From JAGLYZ01 sp049642725 (GTDB lineage Bacteria > Patescibacteriota > Minisyncoccia > Minisyncoccales > JAGMDC01), in contig JBARPC010000005.1 of the NCBI GenBank assembly GCA_049642725.1, positions 1-47,507 on the forward strand: a DNA stretch of 47,507 bases. Reading direction: 5' to 3'. The position numbers were made by a program, and so were the translations under genes. This document shows, piece after piece, positions 23,798-30,698 of the stretch (positions within the stretch are counted from its first letter, which is position 1; the number at the start of each line of letters is the position of its first letter). The notes below the pieces were generated by a model. It was given only the letters and a program-made list of their open reading frames with translations, searched no databases and was not told the origin of the DNA.

Positions 23798-24265
23798 TTG
23801 ACAATGGAAGATAATTATTGGAATTATAATAGATTAATAGGGGCAACAGAGGAAGAGATAGAGGCGCTTTTGAAATATGAGATTTGGATGTTTTACGAAA
23901 CTTGTAACCAGCTTAATTCGTGTCAAGCAACGCGATTTGAAAGAAATTTGTTATTAGAGTCACTGTCTACTCATACTAGAATATTAATAGATTTTTTTTA
24001 TGGGAAGAAAAAATATCAGAACGATTTAATAGCTCAAGATTTACTGTCAGATAATATAAATTGGCAAAAGGAGAGGCCATCAGTAACCGAAGTACTTAAG
24101 GTGGCAAAAAATAAAGCAGATAAGCAATTAGCCCATTTGGGTCGTTGGAGAGTAAAAATTGAGAGAGATAATAAAAAGGTATGGAATTGGAATGATATTA
24201 AAAAAGATATGGAAATAATAATTGAGAAATTTGGAAGATTAAGAAATAATCAAAATTTAGTTTAA
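23798..24265 (+). CDS. Helical protein, probable HEPN-like family
   Basis: 155 residues, all-helical. LLLESLSTHTRILIDFFYGKKK (about 50-72) and NKADKQLAHLGRWRVKI (about 105-122) match a pattern I have seen in uncharacterised HEPN-like proteins (R-x-L-I-D-F-F-Y then K-x-x-A-H-L). It lacks a clear R-x4-H. Position among nuclease genes suggests a defence role; no biochemical function can be stated. Confidence 0.45.
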   Translation: MTMEDNYWNYNRLIGATEEEIEALLKYEIWMFYETCNQLNSCQATRFERNLLLESLSTHTRILIDFFYGKKKYQNDLIAQDLLSDNINWQKERPSVTEVLKVAKNKADKQLAHLGRWRVKIERDNKKVWNWNDIKKDMEIIIEKFGRLRNNQNLV

Positions 24266-24307
24266 ATTTGAAGAAAGAAAAAAAGTTAAAGAATTCATTT
24301 TTAGATT

Positions 24308-25114
24308 ATGCAAATTAAATTACCAGATATAAATTTATTGATGGAAAAAATTTTACCAGTAAAAGCTTCTTTTATTGGTGATTATATCCATCCGGCCTTG
24401 GGGCAAACTGCGACACAAACCATAGAACAATGGAGATTGAATTATTTAAAAGAGCTAAAACTAAATAATTCTTTTGATAATATTGAGAAATTTAAGGTTT
24501 TTATTACTAGTTTATTACTAAGGGCTAATAGGGGAGAAGTTGGAGGAAGATTATATAATACTTTCAATAATAGGGTTAGAAAATTTAGCGATTTAAATAA
24601 AGGAGATATTAGAAAGGTTTTGAGAGATTCAGGTTATCGTTTTCAGAATCAAGGAACAGAAACCGTATTAAACTCCAAAGAGTTATTATTTAACAAATAT
24701 CAAGGAAAGTGGGATAAGTATTTTAAAGAAGCCAAGGAAGATTATAGGAATAATTTTCCAAACGATGATTTTTTGAAAATAAAGGGAGTTAGTTTCAAAG
24801 TAAGAGATTTAGCTTTAAGCTGTTTCCTGAAAGAATATTCTGCTAATGATTTTCATGTAGTTGATGTTTTAGCAAGAACAGGTTTAATTTTATATGGATA
24901 TGCTGATTTAAATTTTGGCACTAATCCTAACAACAAGAAAAATTATTTATTTTTAAGGAATTTAATAATTAAAATTTCTAAACAAACACGCTATTCGCCA
25001 GGAGAAATTGATAGAATTTTTTGGCATTTTGGCCGAGCAATTTGTAGAAGTAAACCATTATGTGAGGAATGCCCCGTTAAAAACATTTGTTTGACTCATA
25101 AAAATAAAAAGTAA
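24308..25114 (+). CDS. HhH-GPD DNA glycosylase-like protein with 4Fe-4S loop
   Basis: 268 residues. The helix-hairpin-helix lies at FLKIKGVSFKVRDLALSCFL and is followed by FHVVDVLARTGLIL, containing the catalytic aspartate position of the EndoIII/MutY superfamily. The C-terminus CRSKPLCEECPVKNIC is the Cys-x6-Cys-x2-Cys-x5-Cys iron-sulfur loop. These enzymes remove modified bases. Sitting between a HEPN-like and a PIN gene in a defence block, it may recognise modified phage DNA. Confidence 0.8.
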   Translation: MQIKLPDINLLMEKILPVKASFIGDYIHPALGQTATQTIEQWRLNYLKELKLNNSFDNIEKFKVFITSLLLRANRGEVGGRLYNTFNNRVRKFSDLNKGDIRKVLRDSGYRFQNQGTETVLNSKELLFNKYQGKWDKYFKEAKEDYRNNFPNDDFLKIKGVSFKVRDLALSCFLKEYSANDFHVVDVLARTGLILYGYADLNFGTNPNNKKNYLFLRNLIIKISKQTRYSPGEIDRIFWHFGRAICRSKPLCEECPVKNICLTHKNKK

Positions 25115-25133
25115 AAATTAATATAAGACAATT

Positions 25134-25538
25134 ATGAAACAATATCTTATAGATGCATCAGTTCTACACGGTTGGTCTAATACTAAAGATAAACACCATT
25201 CAGTATGTAAGAAATTTTTCCAAGATCGCTTAGAAGATGAATTGTTTTTTCCTATTCATTGCCTTTTTGAAGTAAAAGCTTCCAGGGAAAGAAGATTAAA
25301 GGGAGGTGATTTTTCTGGACTACCCGGCAAATTTGTTTTAAGAAATAAGAAATTCATTAACGTTGACCGTAAATTTTTTGATCATTGTCAGCAAAAAGAG
25401 CTTTTCGATGCATTTAAAAAACTAAAAGGTTCTGATTTAATTTATGCATGTATGGCCAAAATAGGCGGTTTCATTCTTGTTACCTGCGATAACGATTTCG
25501 ACGCTTATAGTAGAAAAATAAATTTATTGAAATTATGA
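25134..25538 (+). CDS. PIN-domain ribonuclease
   Basis: 134 residues. The acidic quartet is visible: YLIDASV (D near residue 7), FEVKAS (E), KGSDLIYACMAK (D near 101) and VTCDNDF (D near 118). PIN proteins are RNases, often VapC-type toxins. No VapB-like antitoxin gene abuts it. Its stop overlaps ATGAAAGAAAAAATTAAGTAA, a six-codon relic of the recurrent start segment. Confidence 0.8.
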   Translation: MKQYLIDASVLHGWSNTKDKHHSVCKKFFQDRLEDELFFPIHCLFEVKASRERRLKGGDFSGLPGKFVLRNKKFINVDRKFFDHCQQKELFDAFKKLKGSDLIYACMAKIGGFILVTCDNDFDAYSRKINLLKL

Positions 25539-25599
25539 AAGAAAAAATTAAGTAAGAAAGAATTAATAAAAATAATTAAAGAATTTATATTTTATAAAC

Positions 25600-26925
25600 A
25601 TGCTTTGGCTATTTTCAAAAAATAGATCAGTTGATTCATCAAAAATTGTATTAACTGAAGAATTCCGTTCTGTATTGTCTTTATTTGAAAATTCTAATAA
25701 TAATTTGTTTTTAACTGGCAATGCAGGAACAGGAAAAACTACTCTTCTTAAACAATTTCGAGAACAAACGAATAAGAAAGTAGTTTTGTTAGCTCCAACG
25801 GGCATTGCCGCTCTTAATGTTGGGGGGAAAACAATACATTCTTTTTTTCATTTTCCGCCCCGCATTATAACATCTCAAGTCATCAATGAATTATGTTCTA
25901 ATAACCGGATTTACAAAATCGTTGACACTATTATTATCGATGAAGTATCTATGGTTCGAGCTGACGTTTTTGAAGGTATAGATATTTTTATGAGACGGCA
26001 TGGACGAGATAGTAATCGACCATTTGGTGGTGCCCAGATTATTTTAGTTGGCGATCCCTATCAGTTGCCACCTGTTGTGACTTCCGCAGAAGAACCGGTA
26101 ATTTCGAAGATTTACAAAACACCATATTTTTTTAGTGCAAAAGCATATAACGGTGGTAAATTTCGATTATTAGAGTTAACGGAGATTCATCGACAGCACG
26201 ATGCGAAGTTTATCGAGTTTCTAAATTTAATTCGTCACGGAAACGTAAACATGCGAACCCTTCAACCCATTAACAATCGCATCACTAAGGATTTTTATTC
26301 AGATTCTAAAAATCAAGGAGTTACCCTTACAACAACAAATAGGGTAGCAGATACCATCAATCAGACAGAATTATCAAAACTTTCTGGTCCAGAATATGAA
26401 TTTGAGGCCAATATTGAAGGTGAATTCCCTAAAGAAAAAGATGTAATTATTCCTCGCAATTTATCATTGCGTAAAGGTGCGCGCGTTATGGCCCTAAAGA
26501 ACACTGGAAAGTTTAATAACGGAGATATGGGGATTGTAACGAAATTGGATGGAAAAAATATTTCTATCAAATTAGGCTCAACTGGCGAAGAATTCGTCGT
26601 TTTACAAGACGAATGGGAGAATATTCGTTATGGTATTGACCCAGATTCAAATACTATTACGACAGAAGTTCTTGGAAAATTAAAACAATTTCCACTTCGT
26701 CTTGCTTGGGCAATTACTATTCACAAGAGCCAGGGAATGACTTTTGATCGTGTCAATATTGATTATACTCGATCTCCTTTTGTGGGAGGACAAACATACG
26801 TTGCTCTTAGTCGTTGTCGAACCTTAGAGGGCATTACTATCACAAAAGAACTTTACCCGAACGATGTATTCGTCGATGATCGAATAGTTAATTTTATGAA
26901 CGGCTCTCAGGATGCCAAAGTTTAG
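25600..26925 (+). CDS. Pif1/RecD-type 5'-3' DNA helicase
   Basis: 441 residues with the full helicase motif series: Walker A GNAGTGKTT (about 41), Ia LLAPTGIAALNVGGKTIHSFF, Walker B IIIDEVSMV and motif III QIILVGDPYQLPPVV. These are followed by ELTEIHRQ, GARVMALKN and, at the end, IHKSQGMTFDRV with YVALSRCR. This is a compact Pif1-like helicase without extra C-terminal domains. It may be a repair or defence helicase; codon use looks less AT-biased than in the flanking genes, hinting at a separate origin. Confidence 0.9.
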   Translation: MLWLFSKNRSVDSSKIVLTEEFRSVLSLFENSNNNLFLTGNAGTGKTTLLKQFREQTNKKVVLLAPTGIAALNVGGKTIHSFFHFPPRIITSQVINELCSNNRIYKIVDTIIIDEVSMVRADVFEGIDIFMRRHGRDSNRPFGGAQIILVGDPYQLPPVVTSAEEPVISKIYKTPYFFSAKAYNGGKFRLLELTEIHRQHDAKFIEFLNLIRHGNVNMRTLQPINNRITKDFYSDSKNQGVTLTTTNRVADTINQTELSKLSGPEYEFEANIEGEFPKEKDVIIPRNLSLRKGARVMALKNTGKFNNGDMGIVTKLDGKNISIKLGSTGEEFVVLQDEWENIRYGIDPDSNTITTEVLGKLKQFPLRLAWAITIHKSQGMTFDRVNIDYTRSPFVGGQTYVALSRCRTLEGITITKELYPNDVFVDDRIVNFMNGSQDAKV

Positions 26926-26950
26926 GCCGAAATTAAGATAATATTTAAAA

Positions 26951-27136
26951 ATGATTTCTAAGGAAAGTTTAGAAAAATTCAAGAAGATTTATAAAAAAAG
27001 ATTTGGCGAAGACATTTCCGATCAGGTTGCTTTAGAAAAGGCGACTAAATTATTGAATTTAGTGAAAGCCGTTTATCGGCCAATGACTAGAGAAGAATAT
27101 GATAAAGTCCAAAAACGTAGAGAAAAAACAAAATAA
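26951..27136 (+). CDS. Small conserved protein, first of an overlapping pair
   Basis: 61 residues: SLEKFKKIYKKRFGEDISDQVALEKATKLLNLVKAVYRPMTREEYD. It is a short helical protein of a type repeatedly found in candidate-phylum bacteria, usually beside the second small protein here. The function is unknown; size and arrangement recall toxin-antitoxin or anti-restriction pairs, which is only a guess. It overlaps the next gene by 38 bp in another frame. Confidence 0.6.
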   Translation: MISKESLEKFKKIYKKRFGEDISDQVALEKATKLLNLVKAVYRPMTREEYDKVQKRREKTK

Positions 27137-27251
27137 TAAGGAGGGATTAGAGGAAGCGAAAAATAATCTGTTGGGATTTTTTGATTTACTTCTCAAAATC
27201 GATAGAAGAATAAATCCTCAAAGATATAAATTAAAAAGGAAGAAGATTTAA
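27099..27251 (+). CDS. Small conserved protein, second of an overlapping pair
   Basis: A 50-codon frame from ATG 27099 gives MIKSKNVEKK..., then EGLEEAKNNLLGFFDLLLKIDRRINP and a basic end. The LLGFFxLLLxIDxRxNP pattern is one I recognise from small proteins that recur after the preceding family in Patescibacteria. It is too short for a standard length cut-off. An internal start nearer AAGGAGG (27138-27144) is not available as ATG, so the upstream ATG inside the first gene is preferred. Confidence 0.55.
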   Translation: MIKSKNVEKKQNNKEGLEEAKNNLLGFFDLLLKIDRRINPQRYKLKRKKI

Positions 27252-27281
27252 TTAAATTAATTTTTTTGGGAAAATAGTAAT

Positions 27282-28598
27282 ATGGAGAAATTATCAAAAA
27301 AACTTATTGTTTATCTCGACCAGAATTTTATAAGCGAAATGGCAAAGGTTGAAACAAATAAAAAAGTAAGTTCTCAATTTAAAGATATATATGAATTACT
27401 TCATGAGGGTTTTATTGATGAAAAAATTGTAGTTCCATCTTCTTGGTTTCATGAGATTGAAACAAGCTTGTCTACTATTCTTAAAAAGAAAATTATGGAA
27501 TATCAAGGATATTTAGGTCAAATAGATATGAATTTCCCTACAGATATACGAAGATTTCAGTTAGTAAAAGCAGTTAAAGAATTTCTTGGAGAAAAAGAGG
27601 CTGAACCTACAAGTTACGGTTTTGTTTTTCGTAATAATCCAGATCAGAGAACAAGAATGTTTGATATCAAAATAGATACTCAACTAGAACGTTTTAATTA
27701 TAGAAGTGAACGAGTATCAACCGCAAAAGATTTAGATAAATTAAGAAAAAGTATTGAGGAAAATAAAATTAACTATAAAGAACAATTACAAAAAGAGCTA
27801 AATGCCCAAATAGATTTTTTAAAGCAGCAAGAGAATTACACCTTTCGTTGGTTATTCAAAAATAATCCAGAAAAAGTAGATATGTTTTTAAAATCTAATT
27901 ATTTTAAAGAAATGCCAACAGTAAGTATTTATTCGCAGATGTGGTCAAAGCTACTTACTAGCTATAAAAATAGACAAATAAAGAGTAGCGACATGACCGA
28001 TATTGATATTATATCTACCTACCTTCCATATATAGAAGTATTAGCAACAGATTTATTTATGGCAAATTTAGTTAAGGAATTAGAGCTTGATAAGATATAT
28101 CAAACAACTATATTTTCCTCAAAAAATGAGAGTCTTAAAGATTTTAAAATCTATCTTAAAAATTATCTAATTAATACCAAAGCTATAAATATTCCAAAAT
28201 CTTCTATTTTTGTTTTATCAGATGACATTATTAAAGAACATTCATTTGAGTTATTCCATGATTTGGGCATGATGTCTGGAAATATATCGCATAGTAAAGA
28301 ATGGGTAGATATTTATGGTTTTGATGATGGTAATATGCCCGAATATCAACTAAAAAAGGGACCGAAACGTCCCTGGCCATTTTATGGACTTCAGGATGTA
28401 CACATAATCAAAATTAAACCAAAAATTCCTTTGTTAGAAATAATAAAAATCTGCAAAGAAAAATGTCGTTCTGAAAAGTTTATTCTCCTTAATTCATATA
28501 GAAAATTACCAAGTAATTTCGTAGAAACTTTAATTAAATACTGTGATTCTAAAAAAGATAGAATTTTGAACTACAAAATTTATAGTAGAAAAGTGTAA
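27282..28598 (+). CDS. PIN-like domain protein (long form)
   Basis: 438 residues. It opens LIVYLDQNFISEMAK, the first strand and aspartate of a PIN-like nuclease. DMTDIDIISTYLPYIEVLATDLFMANLVKEL (about 240-270) supplies further acidic residues in the order seen in large PIN-like proteins. Between them lies a coiled, charged region (about 100-200). The C-terminal ~100 residues are unassigned. Probably an RNase/DNase effector at the edge of the defence block. Confidence 0.65.
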   Translation: MEKLSKKLIVYLDQNFISEMAKVETNKKVSSQFKDIYELLHEGFIDEKIVVPSSWFHEIETSLSTILKKKIMEYQGYLGQIDMNFPTDIRRFQLVKAVKEFLGEKEAEPTSYGFVFRNNPDQRTRMFDIKIDTQLERFNYRSERVSTAKDLDKLRKSIEENKINYKEQLQKELNAQIDFLKQQENYTFRWLFKNNPEKVDMFLKSNYFKEMPTVSIYSQMWSKLLTSYKNRQIKSSDMTDIDIISTYLPYIEVLATDLFMANLVKELELDKIYQTTIFSSKNESLKDFKIYLKNYLINTKAINIPKSSIFVLSDDIIKEHSFELFHDLGMMSGNISHSKEWVDIYGFDDGNMPEYQLKKGPKRPWPFYGLQDVHIIKIKPKIPLLEIIKICKEKCRSEKFILLNSYRKLPSNFVETLIKYCDSKKDRILNYKIYSRKV

Positions 28599-28714
28599 AA
28601 TGAGACAATAGAATATATCCTTAAGTAGTGTCTCACTCTCATTTCTCGAACAGAACACCTAAACTGAGACACAGGGGTGAGACATTCCCGAAAGCTTCAA
28701 AACGGGACACTCAA

Positions 28715-28857
28715 CTGTTCCATTGGAACACCCCCTTTTCGTGTTCCGTTTGTTCCGTTTTAGCTTCAAAATGCCCGACCGAGACGGGTCAATGGAACAC
28801 GCCGAAAATAGCCTGAATTACCCTTAAAATCTCGGTTCTGGACCGAGGTTGTCTGCC
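28715..28857 (+). repeat. Dispersed intergenic repeat R1, copy 1
   Basis: It begins CTGTTCCATTGGAACAC (a GTTCC/GGAAC palindrome), continues through GTGTTCCGTTTGTTCC and TTTTAGCTTCAAAA, and ends AAATCTCGGTTCTGGACCGAGG then TGTCTGCC. The same succession recurs at 46700-46874 with a different middle. It is probably a non-autonomous mobile or regulatory element. Confidence 0.7.
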
Positions 28858-28887
28858 ATCACATGCTAAGTCAAGTGACTGAGACGC
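28853..28887 (+). repeat. 35-bp direct repeat (candidate att, right)
   Basis: CTGCCATCACATGC... to ...GACTGAGACGC matches 4257-4291 at 33 of 35 positions. Here it abuts the end of repeat R1 and lies 255 bp after the PIN-like gene. Confidence 0.55.
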
Positions 28888-28991
28888 CTTAATTCGAGTC
28901 ACAAGGGGGAATAGGATGGTGCTCGGTTCGAGCGACCGAGACAGGTTTATTTTTACAATTCTAGTCTAAATTGCGGTCGCTGATCGAAAAT

Positions 28992-29017
28992 AAAAACGGC
29001 TGAGTTTAGCCGTTTTT
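28992..29017. terminator. Bidirectional terminator between the PIN-like and XRE genes
   Basis: AAAAACGGCT (28992-29001) and AGCCGTTTTT (29008-29017) form a perfect 10-bp stem with a 6-nt loop. A- and T-runs on the arms allow termination from both sides, fitting the convergent gene order. Confidence 0.85.
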
Positions 29018-29081
29018 AAGACTCAGAAGAATAGTTTTTATTTTTTAATTCAAGATTATATATTTATACCTTAGCGAATCA

Positions 29082-29162
29082 AGGTTCTGCCGAGCGTCAG
29101 CGAGGCAGGTTCTTAATTACAAAGTAATCAAGGTTCTGCTGAGCGTCAGCGAGGCAGGTTCT
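29082..29162. repeat. Twin AAGGTTCTGC hairpin repeats
   Basis: Two 35-bp copies, starting at about 29083 and 29128, differ at one base (CTGCCGAGC versus CTGCTGAGC). Each forms a hairpin of CTGCC and GGCAG around GAGCGTCAGCGA. The second copy supplies the last codons of the XRE gene. A related element ends the CDS at 36699-37211. Confidence 0.75.
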
Positions 29163-29529
29163 TATATTTTTTATCAACGATTTCTTTAGCCATTTCTATG
29201 TCGCGGATAGCTTGAGGCGAAAGATGATATTTTGCCCGGAGATATTGCGGAAGATCAGGAAGCTCATACTCGTCACTATCAACTAAGCCGGCTTCTTTCA
29301 AGAGAGCTCCTACTGGTATGTTATAAAATTTTGAAAGTTTCAATAGGGTATGAATATTGATAGTGAAAAAAGAATTGCCGTTTTCAATTTTGAAAAGATA
29401 ACTGGGAGCTATTCTAGATTTTTCAGCTACTTCCCTGATTGATAGTTCAGATTCTTTTCTCAATTGTTTAAGATAGGTTCCTAATTTTTTCATTTCGTAA
29501 GGAATTGTTTTTTTCAAAGTTTTTAGCAT
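29146..29529 (-). CDS. XRE-family transcriptional regulator
   Basis: 127 residues. The HTH is LGTYLKQLRKESELSIREVAEKSRIAPSYLFKIENG (about 16-51), a canonical Cro/CI-type fold. The C-terminal helices (LPDLPQYLRAKYHLSPQAIRDIEMAKEIVDKKY) resemble a dimerisation tail. The final residues NLPR and the TGA stop lie in the AAGGTTCT repeat. It is divergent from the gas vesicle cluster and the only regulator beside it, so it may control that cluster or itself. An AGG precedes the first ATG. Confidence 0.85.
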   Translation of the reverse strand: MLKTLKKTIPYEMKKLGTYLKQLRKESELSIREVAEKSRIAPSYLFKIENGNSFFTINIHTLLKLSKFYNIPVGALLKEAGLVDSDEYELPDLPQYLRAKYHLSPQAIRDIEMAKEIVDKKYKNLPR

Positions 29530-29558
29530 AGCACCTGTGGATAACTTTAATTATTTAT

Positions 29559-29588
29559 TTTAGTTTACTAAATCAAAAAATTCTGTCA
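29559..29588 (-). promoter_or_regulatory. XRE gene promoter with overlapping operator-like palindrome
   Basis: On the minus strand TTGACA (29588-29583) is followed 15 bp later by TAAACT (29567-29562). That -10-like box lies inside the perfect palindrome TTTAGT-TT-ACTAAA (29559-29572), a good candidate operator for autoregulation. A DnaA-box-like TGTGGATAA lies at about 29537-29545, probably by chance. Confidence 0.45.
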
Positions 29589-29753
29589 AGAGACATTTTG
29601 TTATTTAAAATAAACAAATAAGAAAGTAGGCTCTTAGTTTTAACTTATTTTTTGATAATTAAATTAAAAATGCCCTCCCTCCCCTGAGAGTATGTTCTCT
29701 TAAAGAAATAATTTGTAGATTTCAATAAATAACTCAAAATTGGCTTGACAGCA

Positions 29754-29782
29754 TTGATTGACTTCTTAATAAAGAGTATAAT
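29754..29782 (+). promoter_or_regulatory. Probable promoter of the gas vesicle leader transcript
   Basis: TATAAT (29777-29782) is a perfect -10 box with TTGATT (29754-29759) 17 bp upstream. An additional TTGACA at 29745-29750 is 26 bp away. Transcription would start near 29789 and run through the short ORF with the (GA)14 tract towards gvpA 530 bp further on. Confidence 0.55.
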
Positions 29783-29825
29783 GAAACAAGTTATTAAAAA
29801 GAAGATTTACTAAAGAAGATTTACT

Positions 29826-29999
<174 letters not shown>

Positions 30000-30074
30000 T
30001 TTAGTGACGGAGGTTTTTGTTTTTAAAAAACGTTTCAGAAATTTAGAATAACTTAATCCTTAAGAATAAAATAA

Positions 30075-30115
30075 AGCTCTTAATTGTGGTTGGATACAAT
30101 TAGGAGTTTTTATTT
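30075..30115 (+). terminator. Terminator or attenuator upstream of gvpA
   Basis: CTCTTAATTGT and ACAATTAGGAG pair over 11 bp with one G-U, followed by TTTTTATTTG. It would stop leader transcription about 210 bp before gvpA, unless anti-terminated. Confidence 0.65.
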
Positions 30116-30116
30116 G

Positions 30117-30189
30117 TTTAGATATCTGAATGGGGCGTGGGAGGGCTAGAAAATCCAACTACTTCCCACGCCCGATCCAGATATCTAAA
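30117..30189. repeat. Long two-part inverted repeat upstream of gvpA
   Basis: TTTAGATATCTG (30117-30128) pairs perfectly with CAGATATCTAAA (30178-30189). GGGCGTGGGA (30133-30142) pairs perfectly with TCCCACGCCC (30164-30173). The outer arm contains the palindrome AGATATCT. It may be an extruding cruciform, a regulator site pair, or a small non-autonomous element. Confidence 0.85.
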
Positions 30190-30228
30190 TTTAGCTATTA
30201 TAGGATAGCATAATTGAGGAAATTTGTC

Positions 30229-30280
30229 AGCCCTAAATAATAAACCCGCTAAAATTTAAGCGGGCAAGGGTCGATTAGGG
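30229..30280 (+). promoter_or_regulatory. gvpA leader double hairpin with GGTCGA motif
   Basis: An outer stem CCCTAA/TTAGGG encloses an inner CCCGCT...AGCGGG stem and the sequence AAGGGTCGA. It ends 40 bp before the gvpA ATG. It belongs to the hairpin-plus-GGTCGA family. Confidence 0.55.
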
Positions 30281-30319
30281 CAAGTGTAAAATAAATCTTA
30301 AATTCAAATTTAAACAAAT

Positions 30320-30526
30320 ATGGCTGTAGAAAAAGCAATAGGTAGCTCTAGTTTAGTGGAGGTAGTAGACCGAATTCTTGACAAGGGTGTTGTTATTGAC
30401 GCTTGGGTAAGAGTTTCATTAGTTGGTATTGAATTGCTGGCAATTGAAGCCAGAGTGGTAGTTGCTTCGGTTGAAACTTGGTTGAAATATGCAGAAGCTG
30501 TCGGTCTTACTGCCACCGCTGCCTAA
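30320..30526 (+). CDS. gvpA: Gas vesicle major structural protein GvpA
   Basis: 68 residues, the usual size for GvpA. The conserved core is present: SLVEVVDRILDKGVVIDAWVRVSLVGIELLAIEARVVVASVETWLKYAEAVG (split here by motif: DRILDKG, WVRVSLVGIELL, RVVVASVETWL). GvpA polymerises into the ribbed, gas-permeable but water-excluding shell. This is the only canonical GvpA in the window. The separate hairpins before and after it could give it its own high-level message. Confidence 0.96.
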   Translation: MAVEKAIGSSSLVEVVDRILDKGVVIDAWVRVSLVGIELLAIEARVVVASVETWLKYAEAVGLTATAA

Positions 30527-30537
30527 GAGCTAAGCTA

Positions 30538-30636
30538 AATTGTTTAAAGCATCCTTTATGTTCGGAGGAGTACCCGAATTCCTTCTCCAAATCCTTAAAA
30601 AGGGTTAAGAGTAGAAAGTATGCCTTAAACAATATT
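30538..30636 (+). promoter_or_regulatory. Long-range hairpin after gvpA
   Basis: ATTGTTTAA (30539-30547) pairs with TTAAACAAT (30625-30633), extended by GCAT/ATGC across one mismatch. The enclosed ~70 nt hold a GGAG/CTCC inner pairing. Such a structure at the 3' end of gvpA could stabilise the gvpA message or limit read-through, matching the need for far more GvpA than minor proteins. Confidence 0.55.
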
Positions 30637-30698
30637 TTGAATATCAAAATTTGTTCTTGAAAAAAAAGAGTAAATTCTGGTATTTAAATTTAAGAGTT

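Larger units (their letters stand above)
4257..28887. mobile_element. Candidate tRNA-Trp-associated genomic island
   Basis: The interval lies between two 35-bp direct repeats (33/35 identical), one at the 3' end of tRNA-Trp. It contains a large serine recombinase, terminase-like genes, a ParB-MTase fusion, a small HTH, a restriction-modification enzyme and many nuclease-like genes, all accessory. The secE-nusG genes that often follow tRNA-Trp are missing here. The recombinase sits in the middle rather than at an end, so the region may be composite, built from several insertions. Confidence 0.4.
28599..29145. repeat. Repeat-rich gene-free stretch at the island/gas vesicle boundary
   Basis: No gene is supported here. 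It holds inverted GTGTCTCA/TGAGACAC copies (28627-28672), repeat R1 (28715-28857), the right copy of the 35-bp tRNA-Trp repeat (28853-28887), the 24-bp GTGCTCGG repeat (28919-28942), a terminator (28992-29017) and the twin AAGGTTCT hairpins (29082-29162). An open frame at 28628-28816 falls entirely in the repeats and is not a gene. Confidence 0.7.

Noticed and set aside
24240..25600. Possible further tail copies (VKEFIF/IKEFIF-like peptides) after the genes ending at 24265 and 25538
   Set aside because: Similarity is limited to about ten AT-rich codons, within what chance could give.
28628..28816. 62-codon open frame in the repeat region
   Set aside because: It consists wholly of inverted repeats and R1; composition is unlike a protein and the second R1 copy does not keep the frame.
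29083..29162. Possible CRISPR array from the two 35-bp repeats
   Set aside because: Only two copies, palindromic, with a ~10-bp spacer and no cas genes; dispersed relatives exist.
29537..29545. DnaA-box-like TGTGGATAA as a possible replication origin sign
   Set aside because: A single 9-mer is expected by chance at this scale; there is no cluster of boxes, no dnaA/dnaN and no AT-rich unwinding element.
30310..30516. 68-codon minus-strand frame opposite gvpA
   Set aside because: Exact shadow of gvpA.
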